DNA from: Cichorium intybus
Taxonomy: Eukaryota; Streptophyta; Magnoliopsida; Asterales; Asteraceae
Direction: 5' to 3'
DNA: 64,000 nucleotides
NCBI GenBank assembly: GCA_023525715.1
Contig: CM042017.1
Span: forward strand, 80,346,857 to 80,410,856
A program made the position numbers and the translations under genes. Position 1 is the stretch's first letter; the number at the start of each line of letters is the position of its first letter. Of this stretch, positions 42,355 through 54,675 are shown piece after piece. The notes under the pieces were generated by a model. That model searched no databases, had not been told where the DNA came from, and saw only the letters and a program-made list of their open reading frames with translations.

Positions 42355-43032
42355 ATGTCTGAATCAAGTGTCTATTCTGCTCCCTCTCCTCCTTCACCCA
42401 TTTCTGAGAGCATCAGAATGCACCTGCCAAATATGGAAAGGCTGACTGGCCTCAACTGTAAGGAATGGCTTCGCAATTGGAGACTGGTTCTCGTTATTGC
42501 TAGCAAGCTACATCTCACCGAGTATCCGATCCCGGTTCCACCAGAACAAGTCGTCATAAAAGGTATTTATGACAATCATGACTTCTTAGTTGATGAATCC
42601 GAAAAGATTCGTGACCTCATGCTATTGACTATTGACCCCGAGTTCTGCATGGATTTTGAATCCCTGGGACCATATGAGTTAATGCAGTTGGTTGAAGAAA
42701 AGTTCCAAAAACCAATTGAAGAGGAACGAGTTAGGATCTTCAAAAGACTTGCAGAGTGCAAGCTAAAATAAGGAAGTAGCATCGATTCGCATGTTCTTCA
42801 GATTGAAGCATACATATGCGAATTGTACAAACTTGGTTATTTCATGAGTCAGGAGATGAGTGTAAACATTCTACTCGCTTCGCTGACTAGTAAGTACGAT
42901 CTGTTCATTCAGACGTATAGAAAGGAAGACCAGAAAAAGGCCTTTGTGGAAATGCGTCCACTGTTGACTTTATACGAGTCACTCTTGGATAGGCATAGCT
43001 CCAATGGTTCGGCTACTTCTAGATTGAGTTGA
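42355..43032 (+). pseudogene. Copia gag remnant (copy 2)
   Basis: The frame is open for 138 codons from ATG 42355 to TAA 42769-42771, then continues in the same frame from 42772 to 43032. The Trp codon that is TGA in copy 1 is intact here. The shared TAA shows that the gag was already broken before the duplication. The motifs are those of Copia gag (LTGLNCKEWLRNW, then LYKLGYFMS). No zinc knuckle or pol follows. Confidence 0.7.
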
Positions 43033-44413
43033 GTGAAGAGACGTAACAAGAAACGATCCAGACCGTCTGGACATGTCTCAAACTGGGAATCCACATAATC
43101 GGATACAGGCACGAAAAGATTGGAAGACACTCCAAGGTCAAAATATTTGAAAGCTCAGGTATATCTAAAAACCTCAAAACTCATGTTCCATAATTACTTG
43201 ATACATAATGTGATAGTCACATTTTGGTTTGTATGCAGGGAATCAGTAAGGTACGAGACTCTGGTGCATAGGAGCACATTTGGATTATATTTCAAGCTCA
43301 TGTAGTTTTGAAGTTTAGTTAGATACTAAAATCATGTTATTAGCTCATCAGATGTGTATGACATTGTCTATCATATAATACATTGTTCAAGGATTTTGTT
43401 TTTAATAAAATTGTCGATTTTCTTTTAACACCTGTTGTCTGAAATTATCCTTGAAATGTCATATGAGTGTGTTGAATGCATGAATAGTAATAACTTGAAT
43501 ATTAATGCATCCAAAGCGTTTGGATTCAGGAATTGTGTCCTTCATGATTGTTAAATGTAAATGTCATAAGAATCAATTCAACCAAAGATCCAGTTGGACA
43601 GGACTTTGGAATCATTTGACTTAGAGTCTCATGATGAATTGAGTTCTAAATGTGTCAAGAAATGAATCAACCAAAGATCCAGTTGGACAGGACTTTGGAA
43701 TCATTTGACTTAGAGTCAGATGATGTTTAAGTTCTTTATAAAGCATATATGGCAAGAAATGAATCACCCAAAGATCCACAGGATAGGATTTTGGAATCAG
43801 TTGACTTAGAGTCAAGTGATAATTGCAAGTCTTCAACAAAGTAACAAAGTCATAAGTTTACATAGAGATGTAAAAGACATTGAGATTAGGAGCAACGGAC
43901 ACATCAGTTGCTGCGTATTGCTCGAATCTTCAAATAGAACACATTTGTTTGCACTTCACGATATTTGTCAATCCGTATGACGAATATGGCTTCGATTATC
44001 GCGTCAAATATGGCTTCGCTTAGCAGAATGAGCGATTGAATTGAAACCTTGAACAGTTCAAGGACTTCAAAGGAAGTACAAGATCCACAGAACCTGAGTG
44101 ATAACATAAACTGAGAGAAATGTTTCACAGTTCATTCTCTTCCAAGAACATTAATAGTTATAATGTGTCTTAGGGAAGATGATGGAGCCTTGGTCGAAAC
44201 AGTTCGATCTTCGATGTATGAGATACATTGTCAATTAGTTTCCGGAGAATTAAATACTAAACCAGTCAGACCATATAAACCATATTCTGACCACATCCTA
44301 GAATAAGTAGGTCTTGAAGACACTGTCTGAAATGTAAAGCTGGGATTGTCCCACTTGGACATAGAGAGTCCAGGGTCTTGTAGTGTTCATCCGAACCTCA
44401 TGACTAGCCTGAA
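43033..44413 (+). other. Degenerate Copia interior (copy 2)
   Basis: Duplicate of 30945-32325; no gene is seen. CTGAA at 44409-44413 is the left TSD of G2. Confidence 0.5.
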
Positions 44414-46189
44414 TGTAAGACCCGTATCCTTATTATAACATATACTTAAAATAAGAGTGTTAGGAATTATATGATGTTGGTAGTTATAAAGCTAAGAAAA
44501 ACTTTAGTTACAATTTCATATGAAAATCAGCATTTTGTGTCGTTTTTAGAAAAATCATAATTAATTCTAGGAAACTCGTTTGGACCTCAAACCAATGCAA
44601 AAAGTTTACAAATTGAGTCTAGTATAATTACCAAAAATAATAGTAAGCTTGAAAATGACATTATCTATGGTAAAAAATGCAATCTTTACTGATTAGTTCG
44701 GAATTGACAGATTAGATAGTCTGTTTTCAAAAATTCATAATAAATCATAGAAAAATCATATAAATACGTAAAATACATCACTGGAAAGGTATTGACATAA
44801 ATTTCTGGAATATCAAATAAAAACGTGAATTTCATGGGTTTAAAGTCGGCTAAACCAGTCTTGAACAGACTGATTCTAGAAGGTATTAATTTCAACAAAG
44901 TTATATTATTAAAATCTTTTGTCAAAAGTGTCATGCCATTTTTTATTCAAGAATTCAAGTATAAATACCCCTCAAAACATCTCATAAACCACACAACTAA
45001 ATCTCAATCCAATATATAGAGGTTTCTAAGCACTAGAGTGTAAGCAAGTGAGCGGAAGGAAGCTTAAAAGCCTAACGAAGGAGTTATAGATCCCGACGAA
45101 TGGTCATAAGGTAACTACAAACCTTTCTATAGCTTAATTAGGTATTGTAAAATAATTTTTGTATTAAGAAGTAGAATATGTAATAAGTATAACATATTCA
45201 TTTCCAACAATAGTAAATAAAAACCTTAAAAACGTCGTTATTATAACAATTCGTAATTCTGAAAATAATACCGATTGATTTACTTATGAGGACGGTGCCT
45301 AGGCCGATTACTTGGGATCTGGTTGTTGGATTTTCCGAAAGGCTAAAATGCTGAAAGGATCCTGCCATCCCATCTAATCTTCTACCTGGTCGTTCTTTAC
45401 TTGATAAATCATGGAGTATCATATTGGAATTATTGAAGGGTTTAATGATGCGACTATAATATAGTTAAGGATTAAGAAATGATAGATTTCTTATTATGTT
45501 AACAGTTAAAGTTGAAGGAAATACAAAGCCGAGAAAGATAAACGATATAGTCAACTATAATCAGGTGAGTCTTCTCACTATACTATAGGTGATATTGCAT
45601 GCGTATGAAGGAAGATATGTTAGACTAAGGTGATCTTACCTGTTATGATAATTGTATGATATATTGCTATGATAATGATTGTTTGTGGATGGAACGGGAT
45701 AGCCCGCGAGCCAATAGGCGGAACGGGAATAGCCTGCGAGTCATTAGACGGAACGGGAGAAGCCTGCGAGCGATAAGACAGAACGGGAACTGCCCGTGAG
45801 TCTTCAGCGGAACAGGGATAGCCCGCGAGTCTCACAGACATATGAATGGTTATGATGTGTTGTATGTTATGTGATGGATCGTATGGTGTTTTGAGGAACT
45901 CACTAAGCTCCGTGCTTACCCTTTCCCTATATAAACTACTGTTTCAGGTACATCAGGTACCCTGGATGGCAAGGCGTGACGTGTATACACTGTGCTGCTT
46001 CATTGGAGGACTGTTTTTGAATGGATGCTCCGCTATGTTGTGATTTCATTAACTTTTGTTAATCCTGGGATGTTTTCATTAAACTTATAAGTTATGGAAT
46101 TTTGTAAAAATTAATTAAGTGGCTTTTCTTATATTAAAGTGTTCGTTTAAATTTTTTTTAATTTTACCCTAAAATTTTGGGATGTTACA
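44414..46189 (+). repeat. G2 5' LTR (copy 2)
   Basis: Duplicate of the LTR at 32326-34101, with the same palindrome, hairpin array and acceptor-like site. Confidence 0.92.
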
Positions 46190-47734
46190 AGTTGGTATCA
46201 GAGCACAGCTTGAGAGAATCAGGCTCACTTAGTGAGTTCTGGACTCAAGTTGAGGCTTAAGAGTTTTCTTAAAACATTTTTACGAAAGAAGGATGTTTTA
46301 TGAAGGGTGAACTGAAGACACAGTGTGTACCGCCAGCCAACGCCAGTATGAGAAAAGGGTTAAGTATTTAATATTGTGGATGTTAAAAAAAACATATGGT
46401 ATATGTTTGCTGAAATGCCTGGTAAAGATCACACATTGTTGTATTATTATCTGCTATTTGCTAATAGAACTGTATGCTAGTGCCGATAGGTTGCTTAGAG
46501 ATTTCCACTAAGTTTTATACAATATAGACCGAATAGTCATAGAATGTGTGAGTTGACCTTATTGCATGTTCCTTGTTTGGTTGTTGCCTTAGGGAAGATT
46601 CTCTTATTTGAAAGACTGTTTAGTTCGATATTGTATACAACTACATTCGCGAAACAACCTGTCATCACTGGAGGAAGTTCCGTCTTAGTTAGAATAGCAG
46701 GGTGGGGGTGGGATTCCAAGTATTCCTAGAAGGGTTGACATATGCCTTGTAAGGGCATATGTGTTAAAATTATCGGTGAGAAGCGAATTGGATATTTCGA
46801 GACGGGTCTTGGAACGAAGATGGATAGGTGTGGAAGGTAGTAGTAGAGCTCCTACTATCGAAAGCACAGGATCCACGTTCGAGTCGGGAGTTCGTCACGA
46901 AGGATCCAAGGAGCTGAGTATGTGAGTGTCTAGCATAATTAACTTAAATGCTAGTGTAATGTGGTAAACTTTTATCCATTCAATTTTTGAATGTTGATTG
47001 TGAGGTTCAGTAGGAACAATTAAGATGCGATCATACCAGTTTGGTTGGACCGATCATGCTTAAGTTGATTACTGAGCTTAAAGACTGTTGAAAGGGAGAA
47101 TGCCAAAATGCTATTGTGGTAGCTATTTTCATGCAACTAATGGGCGCACAAGTCAGACAGGGACTAGTAGATGCAAGGGTGAGTTTTCCAACTCACGGTC
47201 AAAGAGGTGCAAGCGGCGCCTGAGAAGATGGTGGGTATTTTTGAGTCAACTCTGTATATGCCTAGTGCTGTGTAATAGTGGGGCTACCTACCCTTGTATT
47301 GATCTTGCTTGAGTGATTGATCAGGTCGTGTGGGTTGAGAGTTTGGATCACTCACTCGTGATTGAGGTAACTGACGATAGATGTGTTGACTAGGGTCGCA
47401 AGCGGATGAGTAACATATGGTGGTTGATGTAAACATCTTTACATTATCGAAACATATTTATTGAGATAGTGTTTGCACCCGATGCAAGTTGTTGGCTGAG
47501 CAGAGTGGGCTTGTTTTTCGTTCGAGAGTAAGGGCTCGTAAAAAAAAGGTTATAAATCGAATAAACAGACTTGGACTTTAGTCCAAGTGGGAGAGGAATA
47601 CAAAATTAAGGGAACAACATGAATATTATATTGAATCGATGAAATTATTAAAATTATAGTAACACGTCAATATATTTAATTCATTACTACAACTTTATAT
47701 TAATACATTAAGAAAAGTTTGCAGAACTACTAAC
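46190..47734 (+). other. G2 leader and unassigned interior
   Basis: The first 0.9 kb is clearly homologous to the G1 leader (primer site, GTACCGCCAGCCAACG block, GAAAGCACAGGATCC block). 47100-47734 has no recognised gene. The short 74-codon frame at 47088-47312 is not convincing. Confidence 0.5.
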
Positions 47735-48322
47735 CTAAACCAGAGAATCAGAAAGAAGCGAGAAAAGATCTTCAACACTCCAATCTTTGTCATCATTAGG
47801 TTGACTTGTACCTTCTCGAGGATTTGGAAGTGGTATGCTTTCAGTTATTGGAGGAGGAGCTCCAAGGTATGGGGTCTAGATAGGGTTGGAACCTGTAACC
47901 CCATGATTAGGGGCTAAATATTGACTCATTTGGGGCGTGTGTAAGTAGGGCAGTGATGAGGAAGGGATCTAATTCGGAACCAGTTGGGGGTAGCTATAAG
48001 AAGGAGGAAACGAGGCTAGGTCACCTACAAAGCCTCAAAAATTCTCCTCACTCGAAGACTCGAGTAAAACGGGGTTAATACTACTCATACCAGAATTAGA
48101 TGGCGGAGATTGCTGCTGTGTATGAGTTCTTGATGAAGTTTCCCCCTTTTCCTGAATTTTTCTTTTCCTAAATACAAACTTATGAGCAGCTTGTATTAGC
48201 TTCTTTGTGCCGTCTGTTAGACCCGATTGTGACCCTTCAATTATCGCTTCTTTTTCTTTTTTTAGGTTGGGTATTAAATCTCCCGATAATTCTGTTGCCT
48301 CAATAGATTCATTACCAAATTC
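47735..48322 (-). pseudogene. RKD pseudogene exon 3
   Basis: The acceptor is TGCCACAG|GAATTT. The frame reads through three in-frame stops to a terminal TAG at 47737-47735, keeping protein-like composition (Pro/Ser-rich, then DWSVEDLFSLL). Confidence 0.7.
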
Positions 48323-48393
48323 CTGTGGCATAAATAACTTTAGTAATTTTAACCTTATGATATAAAGGAATTAAAAAAAATGTAGTTCTTTAC

Positions 48394-48980
48394 CTCAGCA
48401 CGATCAATAAGGGTTTGCAAACTCGTAAGTTGTCGTTGAGGCCAATGATTGATACCTAATTCTCTATATCGTTTTTTTAATTGTGTCGTTCAAATGTTGA
48501 GTTCCTTCGCAGCTTTTTCAATTGGTTCGTTAAAGTGTTCAGCTATTATTTCCCTACTTAATAAATGTCTGAAACCTCTTCCACTGCCACCTGCTATGTT
48601 TTCTGAACTAGAAGGTTCAAATCCAATTGTATTGTTATCATTCTGGATCATTTGAACATGATCCTGATTTTTTGACCCAAAGATGGACATTGATTCATCA
48701 AAATTAGTGGCCTCTATCGGTAATAATTGTTGGTTTTCAACTAAAATCTCAGGATTCTGAAATCCTTCTAGATTCCTTTGAATCAACCGAAGATGATCTT
48801 GATATTGAAAACCAACCCCAAACTCGGGATTCAATTCAATATTTATGTTATGAGTCCTCTGTAATTGATTCTCATCCTGAATACCAGCCATGAATTCTTG
48901 ATTCATGGGGATAAACTCACTGCTTGTTGGGTGCACGTCCATGAATGGATTGTACTCAATTAGACCATCCACAAATGGGT
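48394..48980 (-). pseudogene. RKD pseudogene exon 2 with RWP-RK domain
   Basis: The acceptor is TTTGTAG|ACCC, which completes an Asp codon with exon 1. It contains a Gln/Asn-rich region, then the RWP-RK domain with TGA at 48492-48490. The donor is GCTGAG|GTAAAG. Confidence 0.78.
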
Positions 48981-49052
48981 CTACAAATAACACATGTCAA
49001 ATGATAAAACAAAATAGAATACTTATAAATGGATCATTCAAAAGAATTTAAC

Positions 49053-49362
49053 CTGGTAGAAGGCATGGAGTCTGATCAAGTGCAAAGTCAGATGCATGCA
49101 CCGGATCATCTGAGTTAATGTTCAACTCGGGAAAAATTTTCGGCTCATCGTGGAGATGCTCTATTGGTAGTATATCTAGAAGACTGTACCATAATTCAAA
49201 ATCAAACAAAACATTAGAAAGGTAATCGAAGTATGGATGATAGATGTCTAGAATGTTAGAGTCACCGAACTCTATTAAGAATTCTTGGTTTGAAGTACCC
49301 TCTCCTTGTGGAAAACCAGGTCCAGGGTTCGACAGATCGCCCATTGAAGATCTGTTTTCCAT
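49053..49362 (-). pseudogene. RKD pseudogene exon 1
   Basis: ATG at 49362; encodes an acidic N-terminal region. The donor is TCTACCAG|GTTAAA. Confidence 0.75.
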
Positions 49363-49447
49363 TACTCGACTTTAAATATGAGTTCGTTCACGAACAAACT
49401 AGTGATAAGAGAGGATGAGACTGAAAATGAATGATACTACATACCTG

Positions 49448-49460
49448 TATATATAGTATC
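49448..49460 (-). promoter_or_regulatory. Candidate TATA box of the RKD copy
   Basis: TACTATATATAC on the minus strand, about 90 bp before the ATG. If real, the capture included the promoter and was therefore of genomic DNA, not mRNA. Confidence 0.45.
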
Positions 49461-50229
49461 TTGCAGCTGGAATAGAAAGGACACACGGAACTGAAAGGAC
49501 ACCTCACGTTTTAATTACCGAAATTCAAACTAACTACACTAGATGCGACTTTTCACTACCCCAAGTGACATTTTTTCAAAATTCTCTGCTTGACTCTGAT
49601 GAGAACGAGATAATAAAGAGACTTTTGAAATAAAACAAAATTTTATGTCTCCATATAATGGAAATAGTTTAAAGAGTGTTCAGTACTCCAAAAAAAAAAC
49701 AAACTTACAAAAGATGATGTAAATTTTATATTTCGGTGGAACACAAAAATTTGGAGATTCTACAAAAATAGACTTATTTAGCCAAAAAGTATTTAAAAGA
49801 AATGTTGAATTGAGGCAAATGTGTGTTGAAATATGACGAATTCATATAAATACGAAATAGTGTTAAAAATTAGGTGTTGCAAGTTAACTAGGTTAACTAT
49901 GTATATAGGTAGATTAGAAAGTACTAAATATGTACTGTAGATAGTAGCCGGTCAAGTCGATGTGTGGGACTGTGAGAAACAGTTAGAGTTTTTTTTTGTA
50001 CATCTAGAGTAATTAGAAGAAAAGAAGTATGGAGTGAATGAGAATAATAGGACCTTAAACATTATTACAGAGGTATGTGAATGTTGAAAGGGAAAGATAA
50101 TTAAATCTTGTAAAGGTTCGGCAATAAGACGAGGAGAATTTTTGAAGGACATAAGGACTCGATGGGAAATACATAGAGGAGTTAGAGAATGCGGATTTCG
50201 GGACGAAATCCAAATAAGTGGGGAAGACT
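49461..50229 (+). other. G2 interior up to the 3' LTR
   Basis: AT-rich with no gene seen. It ends in GGGACGAAATCC and a purine-rich stretch next to the 3' LTR, as in the chromovirus (GGGGACGAAATC near 13510). Confidence 0.5.
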
Positions 50230-52013
50230 TGTAAGACCCGTATCCTGATTATAACAAATACTTAAAATAAGAGTGTTAGGAATTATATGATGTTGGTAGT
50301 TATAAAGCTAAGAAAAACTTTAGTTACATTTTCATATGAAAATCAGCATTTTGTGTCGTTTTTAGAAAAATCATAATTAATTCTAGGAAACTCGTTTGGA
50401 CCTCAAACCAATGCACAAAGTTTACAAATTGAGTCTAGTATAATTACCAAAAATAATAGTAAGCTTGAAAATGACATTATCGATGGTAAAAAATGCAATC
50501 TTTACTGATTAGTTCGGAATTGACAGATTAGATAGTCTGTTTTCAAAAATTCATAATAAATCATAGAAAAATCATATAAATACGTAAAATACATCCCTGG
50601 AAAGGTATTGAGATAAATTTCTGGAATATCAAATAAAAACGTGAATTTCATGGGTTTAAAGTCGGCTAAACCAGTCTTGAACAGACTGATTCTAGAAGGT
50701 ATTAATTTCAACAAAGTTATATTATTAAAATCTTTTGTCAAAAGTGTCATGCCATTTTTTATTCAGGAATTCAAGTATAAATACCCCTCAAAACATCTCA
50801 TAAACCACACAACTAAATCTCAATCCAATATATAGAGGTTTCTAAGCACTAGAGTGTAAGCAAGTGAGCGGAAGGAAGCTTAAAAGCCTAACGAAGGAGT
50901 TATAGATCCCGACGAATGGTCATAATGTAACTACAAACCTTTCTATACCTTAATTAGGTATTGTAAAATAATTTTTGTATTAAGAAGTAGAATATGTAAT
51001 AAGTATAACATATTCATTTCCAACAATAGTAAATAAAAACCTTAAAAACGTCGTTATTATAACAATTCGTAATTCTGAAAATAATACAGATTGATTTACT
51101 TATGAGGACGGTGCCTAGGCCGATTACTTGGGATCTGATGTTGGATTTTCCGAAAGGCTAAAATGCTGAAAGGATCCTGCCATCCCATCTAATCTTCTAC
51201 CTGGTCGTTCTTTACTTGATAAATCATGGAGTATCGTATTGGAATTATTGAAGGGTTTAATGATGCGACTATAATATAGTTAAGGATTAAGAAATGATAG
51301 ATTTCTTATTATGTTAACAGTTAAAGTTGAAGGAAATACAAATCCGAGAAAGATAAACGATATAGTCAACTATAATCAGGTGAGTCTTCTCACTATACTA
51401 TAGGTGATATTGCATGCGTATGAAGGAAGATATGTTAGACTAAGGTGATCTTACCTGTTATGATAATTGTATGAATTATTGCTATGATAATGATTGTTTG
51501 TGGACGGAACGGGATAGCCCGCGAACCAATAGGCGGAACGGGAATAGCCTGCGAGTCATTAGACGGAACGGGAGAAGCCTGCGAGCGATAAGACAGAACG
51601 GGAACTGCCCGTGAGTCTTCAGCGGAACAGGGATAGCCCGCGAGTCTCACAGACATATGAATGGTTATGATGTGTTGTATGTTATGTGATGGATCGTATG
51701 GTGTTTTGAGGAACTCACTAAGCTCCGTGCTTACCCTTTCCCTATATAAACTACTGTTTCAGGTACATCAGGTACATCAGGTACCCTAGATGGCAAGGCG
51801 TGACGTGTATACACTGTGCTGCTTCATTGGAGGACTGTTTTTGAATGGATGTTCTGCTATGTTGTGATTTCATTAACTTTTGTTAATCCTGGGATGTTGT
51901 CATTAAACTTATAAGTTATGGAATTTTGTAAAAATTAATTAAGTGGCTTTTCTTATATTAAAGTGTTCGTTTAAATTTTTTTTAATTTTACCCTAAAATT
52001 TTGGGATGTTACA
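50230..52013 (+). repeat. G2 3' LTR
   Basis: 1784 bp. It differs from the 5' LTR by scattered substitutions and a tandem 9-bp gain (GTACATCAG) at the acceptor-like site near 51765. The right TSD CTGAA follows. Confidence 0.92.
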
Positions 52014-52018
52014 CTGAA

Positions 52019-54675
52019 CATGATCAGCAATGTCGTTTCACTGGCTATCCCACTGTACCTGTAAAAGAATAGCTCTTTTAGAAAGAACTAATGTTCTTAG
52101 GAAACAGTGGGAGTTGGGACAGTTCTGAATGAGTTCACGATTAGCCAAGTGAAAGAACGTTTAGTCATCACTAGGCTTGGAGCAGAAATCAGATTTCTGT
52201 TCTACAACTGACATAATCTCCTTTTGACCAGTAGTATTGATCACCATCATAAGTAGTTGTGATCGGGGTGACATACCGATTGGTGGTAAAACACTATAGT
52301 TAGTACGAATTTACAATCCGACTACTTGGAAGCATTGGTGAGCCCGGTTGCTGCTAATTAAGAGAACCTTAGGACGAGATACAGTCTATGTGACAGTTTG
52401 ATTGATGTTACACCTGGTCTAAAAACCAGTGGGAGTAATTGAATCATCAAAAGAAAGCAACATGGACAGAAACATACCTTCAGAACATATGGTTGAGTGA
52501 GACGATACTCAGAGTCAAGTAATTGATTCTAAGAAAAAGCACTCTCAATAGAAGATGAAATCCAAAAGGATACTGTATGGCACATTGTAAGTCATTAGTG
52601 GAGCGTGTGTGGATCACTGGCACTTTGATAGGGACTCACAAAGAGTATGCCAATACAAAGGTACATAAGCCCGGGATTACACCCCACGGGCATCTCGCAA
52701 GAAAGGATATTCAGATTCTCAAAATATGCAAAGGATTGGATCTTGAGAAAAACCTGAAATATTTCCATTAAGATGTCAGAAAGGTTTGGATTCTCAAAAT
52801 GTGCCAAAAGTTCTGGATTTTGTGAATAGCCCATAACCGTGTCAAAGCCAGTGGGAGTGTCGCTATTATCTACTATCTCCATATGTGGGTCACATAATGT
52901 TTCTAGGAAACGTCTCCTTTCATTACAAAGTGTAATGACTTTGTGTTAAGAGACGGATCGCTATGAAAGACTTAATAGAGATACGGCATACTCAGGTGGT
53001 TGTAAACATCTATGAGATAGATCAAAACTCTGCCAATATGATCTTGATGCGATTCAAGATGCATAGTCCCAGGAAAGGAGTTTCCTATCATTGCAAAGTG
53101 TAATGATTTGGCATGAGAGATATAAAGAATGTGCAACATGCTTACATAATCCATAGACATCTATCAGATAGATATTATCATCAGTATAGACCTAGCCATA
53201 GTAAGCATGATCTTGGTAAGATTCAAGATGCATGCGAAAAGGTCTCCGAAAGGAAATAGTTATTAAAAGTCGTGACACAAGGATTATAAGTAATCCTAAG
53301 ATTCCAAAAGGGTTTGGAATAAGATTAGATCGGATTCCACGAGCTTCATGGATCGATCAGAAGTGTCATAAACATGTCCTGATGACTTAATGCTTAAAGC
53401 ACAGTCAGTCAGACTCAGGATATGACCAGGCTGGGAATATTTAATGGATTCTGATCAGACGTGAGAAATCATTGGGAAATGATTGGGGTGAATGTTAATA
53501 GTAATTTGAAAAGAGTTTCAAATAAGTAAAAGGACTTAATGGTTAAAGAGTTCCGTTGGTATTCTGATGGAGCACTTGTGGGTCACCGGCACATCGTAAC
53601 ACCTCGAAATAGTCTTAGGATGCAGTCATGTGGACTAAAGATCACAAGAACCATGGAAAGTCACAGTACATAGAATGGAGTTGTAAGTGAGAATGATAAT
53701 ATGACTAAATAGAGATATCATCGGAAGAATGTCCGATTGGATAAAGTGTATCAATGTATGACATTTGGATACATAGAAAGAGTGAAAGGTCATATAAACA
53801 TATATATAAAACATGAATTAAAAGTTTAAAAGAAATTTAGAAACCGATAATAGTTTTATGAAGAATCCGACTTGGTGATTACCTCGTGGAGACTTGGTAA
53901 TAAGCAATAGTAGCTACCAGTCAGATTTTATGTTTCAATTTTGCATGTTTCACTTCCCGAATAATTTAATTATTCAAAGGTCCACAGTCGCTCATACTTT
54001 AGGGAGTAAGTATGAACGAAGACTATCGTGAATTGGTTTGTAGACTGTCTAAGGAGTTAGACATTGCAGTAAGACTGCTACGACGTTCACGAGTACTTAG
54101 AGATAGAGATTTGAGTATTGGATAAACCCGCACTCAATAGATTGCTTCATGGATTACATCACGACCAATGTTGAGACGATAATATCCTATGATCTTGAAG
54201 CGGAGACATATGAGTTGAAATTTACGAGTCGGTGTACATTGATAATGCGTAAATGCATCGGTAACTCGATGTTATAAAACGCATTGTTGTGTGCGATTTT
54301 GATGAGTAAAAGACACAAGCATATGAGTCGAAGCTTATTTGTTCCTTGACCCTGATGGGAAACAGATATCTGTAGGCCTCTCGATGATTTTGAAGTTGAC
54401 TGAAGTGCTGGCCAGCCTGGACTAAATTGATGTGTTCAATTAGAAGTCCCAAAGTCATAAGCAGAATCGGAAATCGGGAAACAGAGTATTGGACAGAGAT
54501 TAATCTCAATCCATGTCTCGTGTCTGAAAATATCTTGTTGGACAAAGGATCATATGATCACTTATCTATGGACAGAACTGATTGGGTCAGAGTTCGGCAG
54601 CAGTTTCTAGGAAGCTGCAGGTTGTTTATTAATCAGAAGATAAATTAAAGTCATAGACTTATCCAAGTGGGAGAC
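52019..54675 (+). other. Copia interior after G2
   Basis: No coding frame is recognised. Two more diverged copies of the GTGTGTGG...CCGGCAC motif lie at about 52600 and 53567. The purine-rich CAAGTGGGAGAC at 54664-54675 is the polypurine tract before the 3' LTR. Confidence 0.6.

Larger units (their letters stand above)
34766..46854. repeat. 12.1-kb tandem duplication, copy 2
   Basis: This is the second copy of the unit. It carries the TIR-transposon tail, the E1 LTR piece, the Copia 5' LTR with nested G1, the Copia gag remnant and the G2 5' LTR. It runs without a break into the rest of G2. Confidence 0.92.
47735..49362 (-). pseudogene. RWP-RK (RKD-type) transcription factor pseudogene captured in G2
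   Basis: Joining 49362-49053, 48980-48394 and 48322-47735 gives one frame of 495 codons with GT-AG introns (72 and 71 bp) in matching phase. Codons 240-300 match the RWP-RK domain: LSREIIAEHFNEPIEKAAKELN, then QLKKRYRELGI, HWPQRQ at the signature position, and SLQTLID. Further on, LTDGTKKLIQAAHKF is also RKD-like. RKD proteins are nuclear DNA-binding regulators of gamete and embryo identity. Four in-frame stops break the frame (TGA 48492-48490 inside the domain, TGA 48037-48035, TAG 47971-47969, TAG 47878-47876) with no frameshift. The RWPxRK signature is also altered to HWPQRQ. A TATA-like TATATATAC lies about 90 bp upstream. It is antisense within a retrotransposon, so it is a decayed captured copy. 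Confidence 0.8.
44414..52013 (+). mobile_element. G2: complete non-autonomous Gypsy-like element carrying an antisense RKD pseudogene, 7.6 kb
   Basis: The LTRs are 1776 bp (44414-46189) and 1784 bp (50230-52013), and the TSD is CTGAA (44409-44413 and 52014-52018). The primer site is TGGTATCAGAGCA at 46193. The polypurine-like AAGTGGGGAAGA precedes the 3' LTR. Internal sequence 46190-47100 is homologous to the G1 leader. The centre (47735-49460) is an RWP-RK gene copy on the minus strand. No gag-pol is present, so it depended on a relative for movement. Confidence 0.9.

Noticed and set aside
35066..46854. Independent second insertions of Copia, G1 and G2
   Set aside because: All insertion sites, TSDs and flanks match copy 1 exactly over 12.1 kb. 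A single segmental duplication explains them.
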